A stretch of 64,000 nucleotides of DNA from CBDCCT01 sp965214995. Its GTDB lineage: Bacteria; Deinococcota; Deinococci; Deinococcales; Trueperaceae. The position numbers and the translations under genes were made by a program. Under the pieces are notes generated by a model, which was not told the DNA's origin, searched no databases, and saw only the letters and a list, made by a program, of their open reading frames with translations. The DNA lies in the NCBI GenBank assembly GCA_965214995.1, contig CBDCCT010000002.1, forward strand, positions 4,278,001 to 4,342,000, in the 5' to 3' direction. Below, piece after piece: positions 42,760 through 52,082 of the stretch (positions within the stretch are counted from its first letter, which is position 1; each line of letters begins with the position of its first letter).

Positions 42760-43209
42760 TCAACTGTCAAGCACGCGCAACTGCGCCTCGAGCCTCCCCA
42801 AGAGCACATCAAACGCCCAACTGAGCCCCGCATGTTCATATGGCACAAAACGGTGTTTGAGGACCATGCCCCTGTCCATGTCGCCCGCCGAGACGGTATG
42901 GTCCCAGGCGTCGGGAGTGTCGAGCGGAGCAGTAAGCCAGAAGTAGTGACGGCGTTCAAAAAGATGTCCAAACTCCGGAACGTGCGCCTCCCGGCGCTGC
43001 GTGCCCAAAAAGACAGGGTTAGACAGCACCAATCCTGACTCTTCGAACGCCTCACGCAGCGCAGCGTCTTCCCAAGCCTCACCCTCGTCTACACCGCCTC
43101 CAACCACGAGCACACCCTCACATCCCTCGGTGTAACGTTCGGCGTACTCGTAAACCAAAAGCTTTTGACCTCTGGTGATGTAGCAGCAGACCCGGTCTCT
43201 TATCCTCAC
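42760..43209 (-). CDS. Nudix hydrolase coupled to malQ
   Basis: A 149-residue Nudix protein with the box GGGVDEGEAWEDAALREAFEESGL intact. N-terminal RIRDRVCCYITRGQKLLVYEY and C-terminal WAFDVLLGRLEAQL complete the fold. Start GTG 43209 overlaps the malQ stop as GTGA, so translation is coupled. In a maltodextrin context it could act on a sugar nucleotide, which is inference only. Confidence 0.88.
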   Translation of the reverse strand: MRIRDRVCCYITRGQKLLVYEYAERYTEGCEGVLVVGGGVDEGEAWEDAALREAFEESGLVLSNPVFLGTQRREAHVPEFGHLFERRHYFWLTAPLDTPDAWDHTVSAGDMDRGMVLKHRFVPYEHAGLSWAFDVLLGRLEAQLRVLDS

Positions 43210-44762
43210 TCCGCCACAACGTCGTCGCGCGTGACCGTCTGGCGGTAGGGCGTGTCCACGGCCTCCTCTTCACCCAAACGCCCGTAGAGTTCGGTCATCT
43301 CGCGCAAAGAGGGAGCGACCCAGGGGGCGAGTTGCCCCTGCGTATAGCGCCAGCCCCAGTTGCCCGCCGCCGCGCCAGGCGTGTTCATGCGCGCGTCCGA
43401 GCCCAGGCCGAGCACGTCCTGGAGGGGCACGACGGCGAAGTCGGCGACGGATGAAAAGGCGAGGCGGACCAGGGACCAGGCGGCGTTGGAACCGTCGCGG
43501 GCGAGGTAGCGGCGCACCATGTCTTGTTCTTTTTCAGGCGCGGTTTCGTACCAACCCCTGGTCGTGTCGTTGTCGTGCGTGCCCGTGTAGACGACGCAGC
43601 CACGCGGGTAGTTGTGGGGCAGGTAAGGGTCGGCGGCCCCGTCGGCAAAGGCGAACTGCAAAACCTTCATGCCGGGCAGGTCGTTGTCGTCGCGCAAACG
43701 CTCGACCTCCGGGGTGATGATGCCCAAATCTTCGGCGATAATTGGCAGGTCGCCCAAGGCGGCCTTGACGGCGTCGAAAAAAGCCTGACCGGGGCCCGTC
43801 GCCCAGCACCCGTGGACGGCGGTGGGCTCGCTCGCGGGGATTTCCCAGTAGGACTCGAAGCCGCGGAAATGGTCGATGCGGACAAAGTCGAAAAACTCCA
43901 ACGTCGAGCGGATGCGGGCTATCCACCAGGCGAAGCCGTTGTCTTTCATCACGTTCCAGCGGTACAGGGGGTTGCCCCAGCGCTGGCCCGTCTCGCTGAA
44001 ATAGTCGGGCGGCACCCCCGCCACGACGGTCGGGTTGCCCGCCTCGTCGAAGTGAAAGAGTTCGGGGTTGGCCCAGGCGTCGGCGGAGTCGTAGGCGATG
44101 AAGATGGGGATGTCGCCGATGACCCTGACCTTGCGCGCGTTGGCGTAGGCGCGCAGCGCGAGCCACTGCTCGTAAAAGAACCACTGCCAAACTTTATGTT
44201 TGTTAATTTCGTTTTCTAAACGCGCGCGCCAGGCTTCCAACGCTTCAGGATGCCGCGCGCGGATGCCCTCGTCCCACCCGTTCCAAGAACCGCCGCCGTG
44301 CGCCTCCTTGCAGGCCATGAAGAGGGCGTAGTCCTCCAACCACCCCGCCTGCGCCTCACAAAACTTTCTGAAGCGCGCCCGCTGCTCGTCGGTTGCATTT
44401 TCCATAAAGTAGCGGTACGCGCGGGTGAGGCGCTCTATCTTAAAGGGAATCACCGCACCGTAATCCACCCGGTCGGCGGGAAAGTCGGGGATGCCCGCGA
44501 GCGCGTCCGTGTCCAGAAGCCCATCCTCGACCAAGCGCTCGAGCGAAATCAGATAGGGATTGCCCGCGAAAGCGCTGAAACACTGGTAGGGCGAGTCGCC
44601 GAAGCCGGTGGGGCCCAGGGGCATGAGCTGCCACAGCCCTTGGCCCGCCGCCACCAGAAAGTCCACCCAGCGGTAGGCTTCCGCGCCTAAGTCGCCGACG
44701 CCGTGGGGGCCGGGGAGGGAGGTGGGGTGTAAAAGAAGGCCCGAATCGCGCGTGAGTTCCAT
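43206..44762 (-). CDS. malQ: 4-alpha-glucanotransferase (amylomaltase, GH77)
   Basis: A 518-residue GH77 enzyme that transfers alpha-1,4-glucan segments, acting in maltodextrin or glycogen turnover in the cytoplasm. ATG 44762 is chosen since GAAGGAG precedes it and ELTRDSGLLLHPTSLPGPHG is the family start. Catalytic regions are FVRIDHFRGFESYWEIP (nucleophile Asp), IIAEDLGIITPEV (acid/base Glu) and YTGTHDNDTTRGW (third Asp). Full length. Confidence 0.96.
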   Translation of the reverse strand: MELTRDSGLLLHPTSLPGPHGVGDLGAEAYRWVDFLVAAGQGLWQLMPLGPTGFGDSPYQCFSAFAGNPYLISLERLVEDGLLDTDALAGIPDFPADRVDYGAVIPFKIERLTRAYRYFMENATDEQRARFRKFCEAQAGWLEDYALFMACKEAHGGGSWNGWDEGIRARHPEALEAWRARLENEINKHKVWQWFFYEQWLALRAYANARKVRVIGDIPIFIAYDSADAWANPELFHFDEAGNPTVVAGVPPDYFSETGQRWGNPLYRWNVMKDNGFAWWIARIRSTLEFFDFVRIDHFRGFESYWEIPASEPTAVHGCWATGPGQAFFDAVKAALGDLPIIAEDLGIITPEVERLRDDNDLPGMKVLQFAFADGAADPYLPHNYPRGCVVYTGTHDNDTTRGWYETAPEKEQDMVRRYLARDGSNAAWSLVRLAFSSVADFAVVPLQDVLGLGSDARMNTPGAAAGNWGWRYTQGQLAPWVAPSLREMTELYGRLGEEEAVDTPYRQTVTRDDVVAE

Positions 44763-44858
44763 GTGTGCTCCTTCAAAACCAGTTGAATCGCTGGGGGCGC
44801 TCGAGCGTCGTCTCGCGCACCAGCGCCCCGTCCAAACGCTCACTAGTCTATGTCATCG

Positions 44859-46712
44859 TCACCCCTTGATGGGAGGGTATTTCACCTTGTCGCTCTCGGG
44901 GGCCGTACTCTGGGCCTTTGAAACCTTTTTTGAAGGCGGCTCGGCGGGGGCGCTTACGGGCAGCCGCACCGTGAACGTCGAGCCCACACCAAGCGCGCTC
45001 TGAACCGTGATGTCGCCGCCAAGGAGTTCGCACAAACGTTTGCAGAGCGTGAGGCCGACGCCGGAGCCGCCGTAGGCGCGCGTGTTCGAGGCGTCCACCT
45101 GGACGAACGCGTCGAAAATAACGGGCAGGTGCTCGGCGGCGATGCCGATGCCGGTGTCGGATACGGTGATGAGCACGTAATCCGGCACCTGATTTGGTTT
45201 ACGGTTTGCGGGTCGCGCGAGGCTAACTAAAGATGCATTCAGGTTCACCTCGCCGCCCTCGGTAAATTTGGCCGCGTTCAAAAGGAGCTGCGCCACCACC
45301 TCGCGCAGTTTGTCGCGGTCGGTGTGGAGGTCGTCCATATCATCCGCTACCGTCATTTCAAAGGCGTTGCCGCGGGCGCTGAGGGTTTCTTCGTGGGCGT
45401 CCGCCACCTCCTGTAAGAGGGTGCTCAAATGGAAGGTGGTGGGCTCGAGCCTAAGCTCCTGCGTCTCGGTCAGCGCGAGCGTGAGCGCGGCGTTGATGCG
45501 CCCCAAAAGCTCCCCGCCGGAGCGGAAGATGAGTTCCGCGTACTCCCGGCTCTTCTCGTCGGGGAGCGTAAGCGTCAGGAGTTCCGAAAAGCCGATGATG
45601 GCGGTGAGGGGCGTGCGCAGTTCGTGGCTCATGTTGGCCAAAAATTGCGTCTTGGCCCCCTCCGCGGCCTCGGCCTCCAGCTTGGCGCGGCGCAGCTCCC
45701 GCTCCCGCTCCACCCGCTCGGTCACGTCGCGCACAACCACCACGGTAGCGCCCACTGCGTTTCCGCGCTTTAGAGGCGAGAGGTGGAGCTCGAACACGCG
45801 CCCGTCCACCATCATCACCTCCTGACGGGGCTCGGTGAGGTCGCGGTAGCGTGCCAACGTTTCGGGGCGGTCACCGAACACCTCCGCCACATCGCGGCCG
45901 ACAAAGGCCTGCGCGGTTCGCTGCGCAATGCGCAACATCGCGGGGTTGGCGTCGAGGATGCGGCTAGAAGCGTCAACCACGAAAACGCCGTCGCTCATGC
46001 TCTCTATCACCAGGCCCCGCGCGACGGGCACGAGCTCGAGCAGCCGATACCGGAACATCCCCCAGATAATGAGCGCGCTCGCCACCGCAAACCCGAAGGG
46101 CGTCACGTCGAGGTCGCCCGACGCGCCCGTGAGGTAAAGCGCGTTGGCAACGAAAGGCGCCGTCACGCCGCCCAGCAACATGAGGCTCTGAGCGCGGTAA
46201 CGCCCGGGCGAACGCCACAGGAAACGCGCCACGAGTGCCGTGCCCGCGAGCGTGAGCCCGTAAGAATAAGCCGTGTGGAACCAGAAAAACACGCCGTAAC
46301 GCGCGTCCAGACGCGGCGGCGCACCCTGTAACTCGACCTGCGACCAGACGAGGCCGTGCCGCGCGTTCGTCCACACCAGCGCGAGCGTTACGGCGGGAAG
46401 GAGGCAGAGGAGCCACAGGAGGCGGCGCGGGAGCGGCTTGGCGGTGTAGCTTCTCGCAAAGGCGAGCCAGCAGACGGGCACCCAGACGATGCCTATGTAC
46501 TCGAGCCGCGCGTAAAAAAGCACCCGCTCGAGGGTGGTGCTGGCGAGCTCTAAGCCGTAAAAAAACGACCACCATCCCGCGCAGAGCGCGAGCAGCGCGA
46601 GCGGCACCACCCCCGGCGTGCGGCGGTGACGCCAGATAGCGGCGGCGAGCGCGAGCGCGACTACCGCCACCAGCCCGAGGAGGGGCGTGTAGGGTGTGGT
46701 CGTCTCAATCAT
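44859..46712 (-). CDS. 7TM-PAS sensor histidine kinase
   Basis: A 617-residue hybrid-free histidine kinase. Residues 1-220 form seven helices of the histidine-kinase N-terminal 7TM type (LLALCAGWWSFFYGLELAS, ARLEYIGIVWVPVCWLAFA). A PAS domain spans about 230-340, then HisKA with phospho-acceptor His363 in MSHELRTPLTAIIGFSEL, then HATPase with ITVSDTGIGIA and GSGVGLTLCKRL. No response-regulator gene adjoins it. Ligand unknown. Confidence 0.93.
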   Translation of the reverse strand: MIETTTPYTPLLGLVAVVALALAAAIWRHRRTPGVVPLALLALCAGWWSFFYGLELASTTLERVLFYARLEYIGIVWVPVCWLAFARSYTAKPLPRRLLWLLCLLPAVTLALVWTNARHGLVWSQVELQGAPPRLDARYGVFFWFHTAYSYGLTLAGTALVARFLWRSPGRYRAQSLMLLGGVTAPFVANALYLTGASGDLDVTPFGFAVASALIIWGMFRYRLLELVPVARGLVIESMSDGVFVVDASSRILDANPAMLRIAQRTAQAFVGRDVAEVFGDRPETLARYRDLTEPRQEVMMVDGRVFELHLSPLKRGNAVGATVVVVRDVTERVERERELRRAKLEAEAAEGAKTQFLANMSHELRTPLTAIIGFSELLTLTLPDEKSREYAELIFRSGGELLGRINAALTLALTETQELRLEPTTFHLSTLLQEVADAHEETLSARGNAFEMTVADDMDDLHTDRDKLREVVAQLLLNAAKFTEGGEVNLNASLVSLARPANRKPNQVPDYVLITVSDTGIGIAAEHLPVIFDAFVQVDASNTRAYGGSGVGLTLCKRLCELLGGDITVQSALGVGSTFTVRLPVSAPAEPPSKKVSKAQSTAPESDKVKYPPIKG

Positions 46713-46782
46713 GGTTGTTACACAATAGTAGTTGAAACTGAGGGTGCAAAATCCTACTCTCCCCTACCCCTACTTATCTTTC

Positions 46783-47178
46783 CTACTCCTCGAAAAGCAC
46801 TTCATACTCATCACTAATAAAATAGGATAAATCTGGATAGTGACTGTTCAGGAACCTTGCAGCTTCAACGGCGGCTCTTTTGACTGAAGGGGCATAAAAC
46901 GAAACATCCATCGCACCTCCGCCACTACTTTCGCCGTCCCACTCAGCAAGGTCGTTACTTTCAAGATGCTCAACGAGCTTATCAACTAAAGCTATATCTC
47001 TTTCATTTCGAAAAAGCTTTTCGTCGAGAGCAACCATAATCCACAACTCTCCCTCACCCGAAGTAATGGAAGTTTTGATATGTTCGTCCATATACATATG
47101 GAGAAATGTGGCTTTGCCCCCCAACAGAAAAAGGGTGACGAGAACAAGTACTAATCTAAAGACTACTAAGGTTTTCAC
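46783..47178 (-). CDS. AT-rich small membrane-anchored protein, unknown
   Basis: A 131-residue protein with one N-terminal hydrophobic segment (VFRLVLVLVTLFLLGG), either signal or anchor, and an acidic alpha+beta domain. GTG 47178 is the likely start; no clear ribosome site. The gene is visibly richer in A and T than everything around it and uses AT-ending codons, suggesting recent acquisition. I recognise no family. Confidence 0.65.
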   Translation of the reverse strand: MKTLVVFRLVLVLVTLFLLGGKATFLHMYMDEHIKTSITSGEGELWIMVALDEKLFRNERDIALVDKLVEHLESNDLAEWDGESSGGGAMDVSFYAPSVKRAAVEAARFLNSHYPDLSYFISDEYEVLFEE

Positions 47179-47226
47179 TCGAGGCTTGATTATAAACTAC
47201 AAAACTAAATCCTCGGCCTGCAAATA

Positions 47227-48156
47227 TCACTTCTCAAAAGGCTTCCCAATCGCCTTGGGCGGAATCGCCCGCCCGATAAAGCCTGCGAGCACGAGCATCG
47301 TCAGGATAAAGGGGACGCTCTGCACTACGGTCGAGGGCATAATTTGCCGCCCGCCCAACAGCGTCGCCGCGGCCTCGAACGCGCCGAAAAGGAGCGTCGC
47401 GCCGAGCACGCCCAGCGGGTGCCACTTGCCGAAAATAAGCGCCGCGAGCGCGACAAACCCGCGCCCTCCCGACATCTCGGAGATAAACTGGTTGAGGTTG
47501 CCGATGCTCAAGTAAGCCCCGCCGAGCCCGCCCAAAACGCCCGACAGGATCACGCCGTAGTAGCGCATCCGCGCCACGCCCACCCCGACGCTGTCGGCGG
47601 CCTCGGGGTGCTCGCCGACCGCGCGCAGCCGCAGGCCGAAAGGGGTTCTGAAGAGCACAAAGTAAGCCACGGGCACCAAAAGAAACGCGAGGTAGACGAG
47701 CGGAGAAAAGCTCCAGGCCCCGCGCCCCCACTCGGGCAGGCGGTTCACGACCGCCGCCGAGGTGCTCGAGTTGTTGTAAAGCCCCGTCAAAACCACCGCC
47801 GGAATCCCAATCGCCATAAGGTTGATGGCCGTACCCGAAATAATTTGGTCCGCCTTGTAGCGGATGCAGATGACCGCGTGCAACGCCGCGATGAGCCCGC
47901 CCGCCACCATCGCCGCCAGCACGCCCAGCCAGGGCGCGTAGGCGACTACCGCGCGGGGGTTCTCAACCAAAAAGGGTGCCTCGACGAGCTGCGCCGTCAC
48001 CGCGGCGGCGAGCGCGCCGAAGAGGATGATGCCCTCTAAAGCGATGTTGACGACCCCCGCGCGTTCGCTGAACATGCCGCCTAAAGCCGCGAACAACAAG
48101 GGCGTGGTGGCTCTGAGTGCAGAGCCTACGAGCGTAAAAAAGAGCAGCGAGTCCAC
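47227..48156 (-). CDS. Nucleoside-type ABC permease (YufQ/NupQ-like)
   Basis: A 309-residue permease with about eight to ten helices of the BMP/nucleoside uptake group: GGMFSERAGVVNIALEGIILFGA, DQIISGTAINLMAIGI, RAVGEHPEAADSVGVGVARMRYYGV and GGRGFVALAALIFGKWHP are diagnostic. GTG 48156 overlaps the upstream permease stop by one base (TAGTG). The ATPase and binding protein usually encoded alongside are not in the window. Confidence 0.92.
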   Translation of the reverse strand: MDSLLFFTLVGSALRATTPLLFAALGGMFSERAGVVNIALEGIILFGALAAAVTAQLVEAPFLVENPRAVVAYAPWLGVLAAMVAGGLIAALHAVICIRYKADQIISGTAINLMAIGIPAVVLTGLYNNSSTSAAVVNRLPEWGRGAWSFSPLVYLAFLLVPVAYFVLFRTPFGLRLRAVGEHPEAADSVGVGVARMRYYGVILSGVLGGLGGAYLSIGNLNQFISEMSGGRGFVALAALIFGKWHPLGVLGATLLFGAFEAAATLLGGRQIMPSTVVQSVPFILTMLVLAGFIGRAIPPKAIGKPFEK

Positions 48157-50402
48157 TACACACCCTCCGGAGGTTTTGAGCGCACCGGGCGACCGGGCGG
48201 GTCGAGGGGCGCGGTGCGCTCGGGGTCGAGTTCGCCGTAACCCTCGCCCTGCTCGAGCCCCCCAGAACGCCGCAGCGGGTCGGTCAACCTGTCGGGCAAA
48301 AAGCCGCGCGCCGCGATGAAGAGCACCACCAAGGCCAGCACCATCGAGACCACGTCGCGGGTAAGGTCGCTAAAGGTGATGTTGAGGATCGAGCCGCCAT
48401 TTTTCAAGACACCGAAAAGGAAAGCCGCTAAAATCACGCCGACGGGCGTATTGCCGCCTAAGAGCGCCACCGCGATGCCGTCGAAGCCGTCGCTTGTCGG
48501 CAGCGACTGGCGCAGCGCGTAGTCCTCGAGCGCCCCCCCCAACACATAATGCGTCGCGGAAAGGCCCGCAAACGCGCCGCTCACCGTCATCGCCAGGATG
48601 ATGTTGCGCGAGATGCTCGCGCCCCCGTACTCCGCCGCCTTGGGCGCGACCCCGACCGCGCGGAGTTCGTAGCCCCATTTGGTGCGCCACAGCAGCACGT
48701 ACATGAGGAGCGCCGAAACAAGCGCGATAAAAAACGAGGTGTTGAGCTGCGTGGGCGGGATGGCGGTGGGTACACCGAGTAGTCCTGCAAGCGCGGCCAC
48801 GCCGTAGGCCGCCGCGCCAACCCCGAGCGACACCGCCAAGCGCGGTCCCCAAGACTTAAGCCTCTTGTTTATCCTCGGCGCGAGCGCGAGCATGAGGAGG
48901 GCCGCGAGGAGCGCGGCGGGCAAGGCGTAATTCACCCCGACGACGTTGGTGCCGGGGCTCGAGCTTATGTCAATCCCAAAAACTGCGGGCACCTGCGAGA
49001 GCCGCGCTTCCGGCGTGAGCGGGTACGACTTGGGCTCCGAGCCCGGCACCTTGAAGGGCAAGGAGAGCGTCACGGGCGCGTCCCCGGCCCGCGGCAGCCC
49101 CGCCACCACCACGCCCGCGAGGAGCAGCACGCCCCCCACCGCGAAGACAAGGCGGGTGCGGCGGGTGAAAAAGCGGCGGAGCGGCGCGATGAGGTTGAGC
49201 AGGATGGCGAGCACCGCGAACGCGGCAATCACCCAGATGATGCGCACCGCGGGCGCGGCAAAGGTCTGGTTGGAGGAGAGGATAAACAGCAGCAAGGAGG
49301 CCGCGATGTAGTTGAGCAAGATAGTGTTAATTACCTCGTTCGCCCCGAAGCGCGCCTTGAGCCAGCCCGGCAAGGCCCCCCACAAACCGCCCCCCAGCGC
49401 GGCGGCGAGCACCGCAAGGGGCAGCACCAGCACCCGCGGTCCCGGCAGATAGACCCCCGCGAGCATCGCAAAAATCGCGCCCAGGACCATCTGCCCCGGC
49501 GCGCCGATATTGAAAAGCCCCGCCTGAAAAGCGAAGGCCACCGACAGGCCCGTAAAAATGAGCGGCGTCGCAAACTTGAGCGCCTCCAAAAAACCCGGCA
49601 GCGTGCCCAAAGAGCCCGCGAAGAGCGTTTCGTAGGCGTACCAGACCGTGTCGAGCCGCCCCGTCAAGACCGTGCGCCAGCCCTCCAACACGACGCCGCT
49701 CCCGACGGGCGTGGGCTGCAACAGCAGCACCACCACCGCCGCCGCGAGGAGGGCCAGAAGAATTGAGACGGCGGGCACCGCGACCGCCGTCAGGAGGCGG
49801 TTGATGAGCCTCCCCGCCTTGGGGAACAGCCGCAGCCCGAAAAGCAGCGCCAGCCCGCCCGTCACAAGGGCCAAAAAGGCCGAAAGCCCCGGCCCCGCCC
49901 CCTCAAAGGGAAGCCGGCGAATCCGCACCCCCGCACCCCGCACCGCGGCGAGCGTCTCCCCCAGCGGGGCCTCCTCCTGAAGAACGGTTTCCAGCGCCGC
50001 CGTGTCGGTGCGCTCAGAGGGTGAGGCGAGCGCCGCCTGGGCCTCCCCCCGCACGTACTCCAAAGTCGCCCCGGCCACGCTGCCTTGGAGCGCCGCGAGC
50101 CCCACCGCCGTCGTGACGAGGAGCGCGAGCCCACTCAAAAGCCACAGCCCGTAACGCACCCGGCGCGGCGCGAACGCGGCCCCCGCGACGAGCGCGAGCG
50201 CAAGGATACTCAGGACCAAAATCACGCCCTGCCCCGGCACCGTCAGCGGAGGTGTGCGGCCCGTCAAGTCAAGCACGCGGTTCGGCAACAGCAGGAGCGC
50301 GCTGCGCCCGCCTATCTCGCGGCTTAGCGCGGCCCAGGGCGCCAGCCACACGCTCAAGAGGGAAAGGAGCGCGAGCGCACCCACGGAAATTCGTTCGGTC
50401 AC
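48156..50402 (-). CDS. Greatly enlarged nucleoside-type ABC permease (YufP/NupP-like)
   Basis: A 748-residue permease, about twice the family's usual 350. Family sequence begins near residue 250 (LEALKFATPLIFTGLSVAFAFQAGLFNIGAPGQ) and ends with KWGYELRAVGVAPKAAEYGG and DGIAVALLGGNTPVG. Residues 1-250 are an extra region with about five helices and a soluble segment; another 160-residue insert (about 400-560) adds helices and an extracytoplasmic loop. Starts at GTG 50402, probably leaderless. Works with the next permease. Confidence 0.88.
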   Translation of the reverse strand: MTERISVGALALLSLLSVWLAPWAALSREIGGRSALLLLPNRVLDLTGRTPPLTVPGQGVILVLSILALALVAGAAFAPRRVRYGLWLLSGLALLVTTAVGLAALQGSVAGATLEYVRGEAQAALASPSERTDTAALETVLQEEAPLGETLAAVRGAGVRIRRLPFEGAGPGLSAFLALVTGGLALLFGLRLFPKAGRLINRLLTAVAVPAVSILLALLAAAVVVLLLQPTPVGSGVVLEGWRTVLTGRLDTVWYAYETLFAGSLGTLPGFLEALKFATPLIFTGLSVAFAFQAGLFNIGAPGQMVLGAIFAMLAGVYLPGPRVLVLPLAVLAAALGGGLWGALPGWLKARFGANEVINTILLNYIAASLLLFILSSNQTFAAPAVRIIWVIAAFAVLAILLNLIAPLRRFFTRRTRLVFAVGGVLLLAGVVVAGLPRAGDAPVTLSLPFKVPGSEPKSYPLTPEARLSQVPAVFGIDISSSPGTNVVGVNYALPAALLAALLMLALAPRINKRLKSWGPRLAVSLGVGAAAYGVAALAGLLGVPTAIPPTQLNTSFFIALVSALLMYVLLWRTKWGYELRAVGVAPKAAEYGGASISRNIILAMTVSGAFAGLSATHYVLGGALEDYALRQSLPTSDGFDGIAVALLGGNTPVGVILAAFLFGVLKNGGSILNITFSDLTRDVVSMVLALVVLFIAARGFLPDRLTDPLRRSGGLEQGEGYGELDPERTAPLDPPGRPVRSKPPEGV

Positions 50403-50408
50403 CCCGCC

Positions 50409-50414
50409 ATTCTA
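50409..50414 (-). promoter_or_regulatory. Leaderless -10 element (TAGAAT)
   Basis: On the minus strand TAGAAT ends six bases before GTG 50402. Confidence 0.6.
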
Positions 50415-50599
50415 TCAATGTTTTTGCGGCCCTTGGTGGTGAAAGGTTGGTGGGACAAGGGAAGCCCTAAAAACCCATAAGCACGGAGAAAAGCTGAAAG
50501 TGATGAGTACCTGGTACCGGGAAGTCTACTCTAAACTCGGCACTTCCTAACGCTCTGAAAAACTTTTGATGATAAAAACCCGCCCGAACCACCCAAAGT

Positions 50600-50628
50600 T
50601 AGACATTCCACAAACACTTTGTTACACT
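50600..50628 (+). promoter_or_regulatory. Promoter of sugar ABC operon
   Basis: TAGACA (50600-50605), 17 bases, TACACT (50623-50628), then a ribosome site AAAGGAG at 50641. A conventional sigma-70-type promoter with a leader, in contrast to the leaderless starts elsewhere. Confidence 0.65.
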
Positions 50629-50655
50629 ACGAAAAACAGCAAAGGAGTGTGGAAC

Positions 50656-51993
50656 ATGAAGCGATTTTTAGGCATTTTCGTCGCGCTAACGCTACTGAGC
50701 GGGACGGCGTTCGCCCAGCTCACCTTCTGGACGACCGAGGAGCAGCCCGAAAGGCTCGAGGTCCAGCGCAACATTGCCGAGGCGTTCGAGGCGCAGTCGG
50801 GCGTCTCCGTCGAGGTGGTGCCTGTGACCGAGAACGCGATGGGCGAGCGCGTCACCGCCGCCTTCGCCGCGGGCGAGCTTCCCGACGTGATTTATCACCC
50901 CCTAAACTTCACGCTGAGCTGGTCTGACGCGGGGATTCTCGACGCCTTGAGCGCGACCGAAGTGATTGAAGCGCTCGGGGAGGACACCTTTACCGACGGG
51001 GCGCTCAACTTAGTCGAGACCGCGGACGGCTACGCGGCGGTGCCCGTGGACGGCTGGACGCAGCTTCTGGTCTACCGCCAAGACCTTTTTGACGAGGCGG
51101 GGCTCGAGCCCCCCACGAGCTACGAAAACGTCCGCGCGGCCCTCGAAGCGCTCCACAACCCGCCCGAAACTTACGGTTTCGTCGCCGCCACCGACCCGAG
51201 CGAGGTCTACATGATGCAGGTGTTCGAGGAGGTCGCGCTCGCTAACGGCGTGAATCTGGTGAACGACGCGGGCGAGGTGGACGTCAATCGAGATGCGCTC
51301 GTCCAAACGCTCGAGTTTTACAAAGAGCTCGCCGAGGCGAGCCCGCCGGGCAACCTCTACTGGCAGCAGGCGCGCGAACTCTACTTCGCGGGCGACGCCG
51401 CCATGATCATCTGGTCGCCCTTTATTCTCGACGAGCTCGCGGGCTTGCGCGACGAGGTGCCCATCACCGCCTTTGACGACCCGACCTCGCCGGAACTCGC
51501 CAACAACACGGGCGTCGTGACGCGCTTCTCGGGCCCCAACAACCCAGGCGGCGCGGGCTGGACCGACGTGCGTTACTTCGGCATCACCGCGGACGCCGAC
51601 TTTGAAGCCGCCCAGGACTTCGTAACCTTCATGATGTCGGACGCCTACCTGGACACGCTCTCGATTGCCCCCGAGGGCAAGTTCCCCGTGCGGCGCGGCA
51701 CGGCTGAGAACCCGACCGAATACATCGAAGGCTGGTCCGCGCTCGACGTCGGCGTGGACCGACGCGCTCCCTTAAGCGAGTTTTACGGCGCGGAAACCAT
51801 CGACAGCATCGTGGAAGGGCTCGAGACCGGCACCCGCTGGGGCTTCGCGCAGGGCCAGGGGCTCCTCACCTCCCGCCTCTACGACACCCGCGTGATGGCC
51901 GAGTTGGTGCGCGAGTACCTGGACGACGAACGCAGCGCCGAGGAGACGGCGGACCTGATTATTGAAGAGGTTCAGGAGCTGGCGGCGGAGTAG
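50656..51993 (+). CDS. Family 1 sugar ABC binding protein
   Basis: A 445-residue exported binding protein of the maltose/multiple-sugar family. Signal MKRFLGIFVALTLLSGTAFAQ; then LTFWTTEEQPERLEVQRNIAEAFEAQSGVSVEVVPV, GELPDVIYHPL, VPVDGWTQLLVYRQDLFDEAGLEPP and RYFGITADADFEAAQDFVTFM. AAAGGAG precedes ATG 50656. Linked to two permeases and a mannosylglycerate hydrolase-like gene, so a glycoside solute such as mannosylglycerate is a candidate ligand. Confidence 0.92.
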   Translation: MKRFLGIFVALTLLSGTAFAQLTFWTTEEQPERLEVQRNIAEAFEAQSGVSVEVVPVTENAMGERVTAAFAAGELPDVIYHPLNFTLSWSDAGILDALSATEVIEALGEDTFTDGALNLVETADGYAAVPVDGWTQLLVYRQDLFDEAGLEPPTSYENVRAALEALHNPPETYGFVAATDPSEVYMMQVFEEVALANGVNLVNDAGEVDVNRDALVQTLEFYKELAEASPPGNLYWQQARELYFAGDAAMIIWSPFILDELAGLRDEVPITAFDDPTSPELANNTGVVTRFSGPNNPGGAGWTDVRYFGITADADFEAAQDFVTFMMSDAYLDTLSIAPEGKFPVRRGTAENPTEYIEGWSALDVGVDRRAPLSEFYGAETIDSIVEGLETGTRWGFAQGQGLLTSRLYDTRVMAELVREYLDDERSAEETADLIIEEVQELAAE

Positions 51994-52009
51994 GCGGAAA
52001 GAATCAGAG

Positions 52010-52045
52010 GTCGGTAGTCAGCAGAGAATTATGTTGACTACCGAC
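52010..52045 (+). terminator. Hairpin between binding protein and permease genes
   Basis: A perfect 11-base stem GTCGGTAGTCA / TGACTACCGAC with a 14-base loop, without a T-run. Such intra-operon hairpins after binding-protein genes protect the upstream mRNA and lower permease expression. Confidence 0.5.
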
Positions 52046-52082
52046 TGCTCTCCAGTCCTCAACACCAAAGTGAGCCGCGCAC

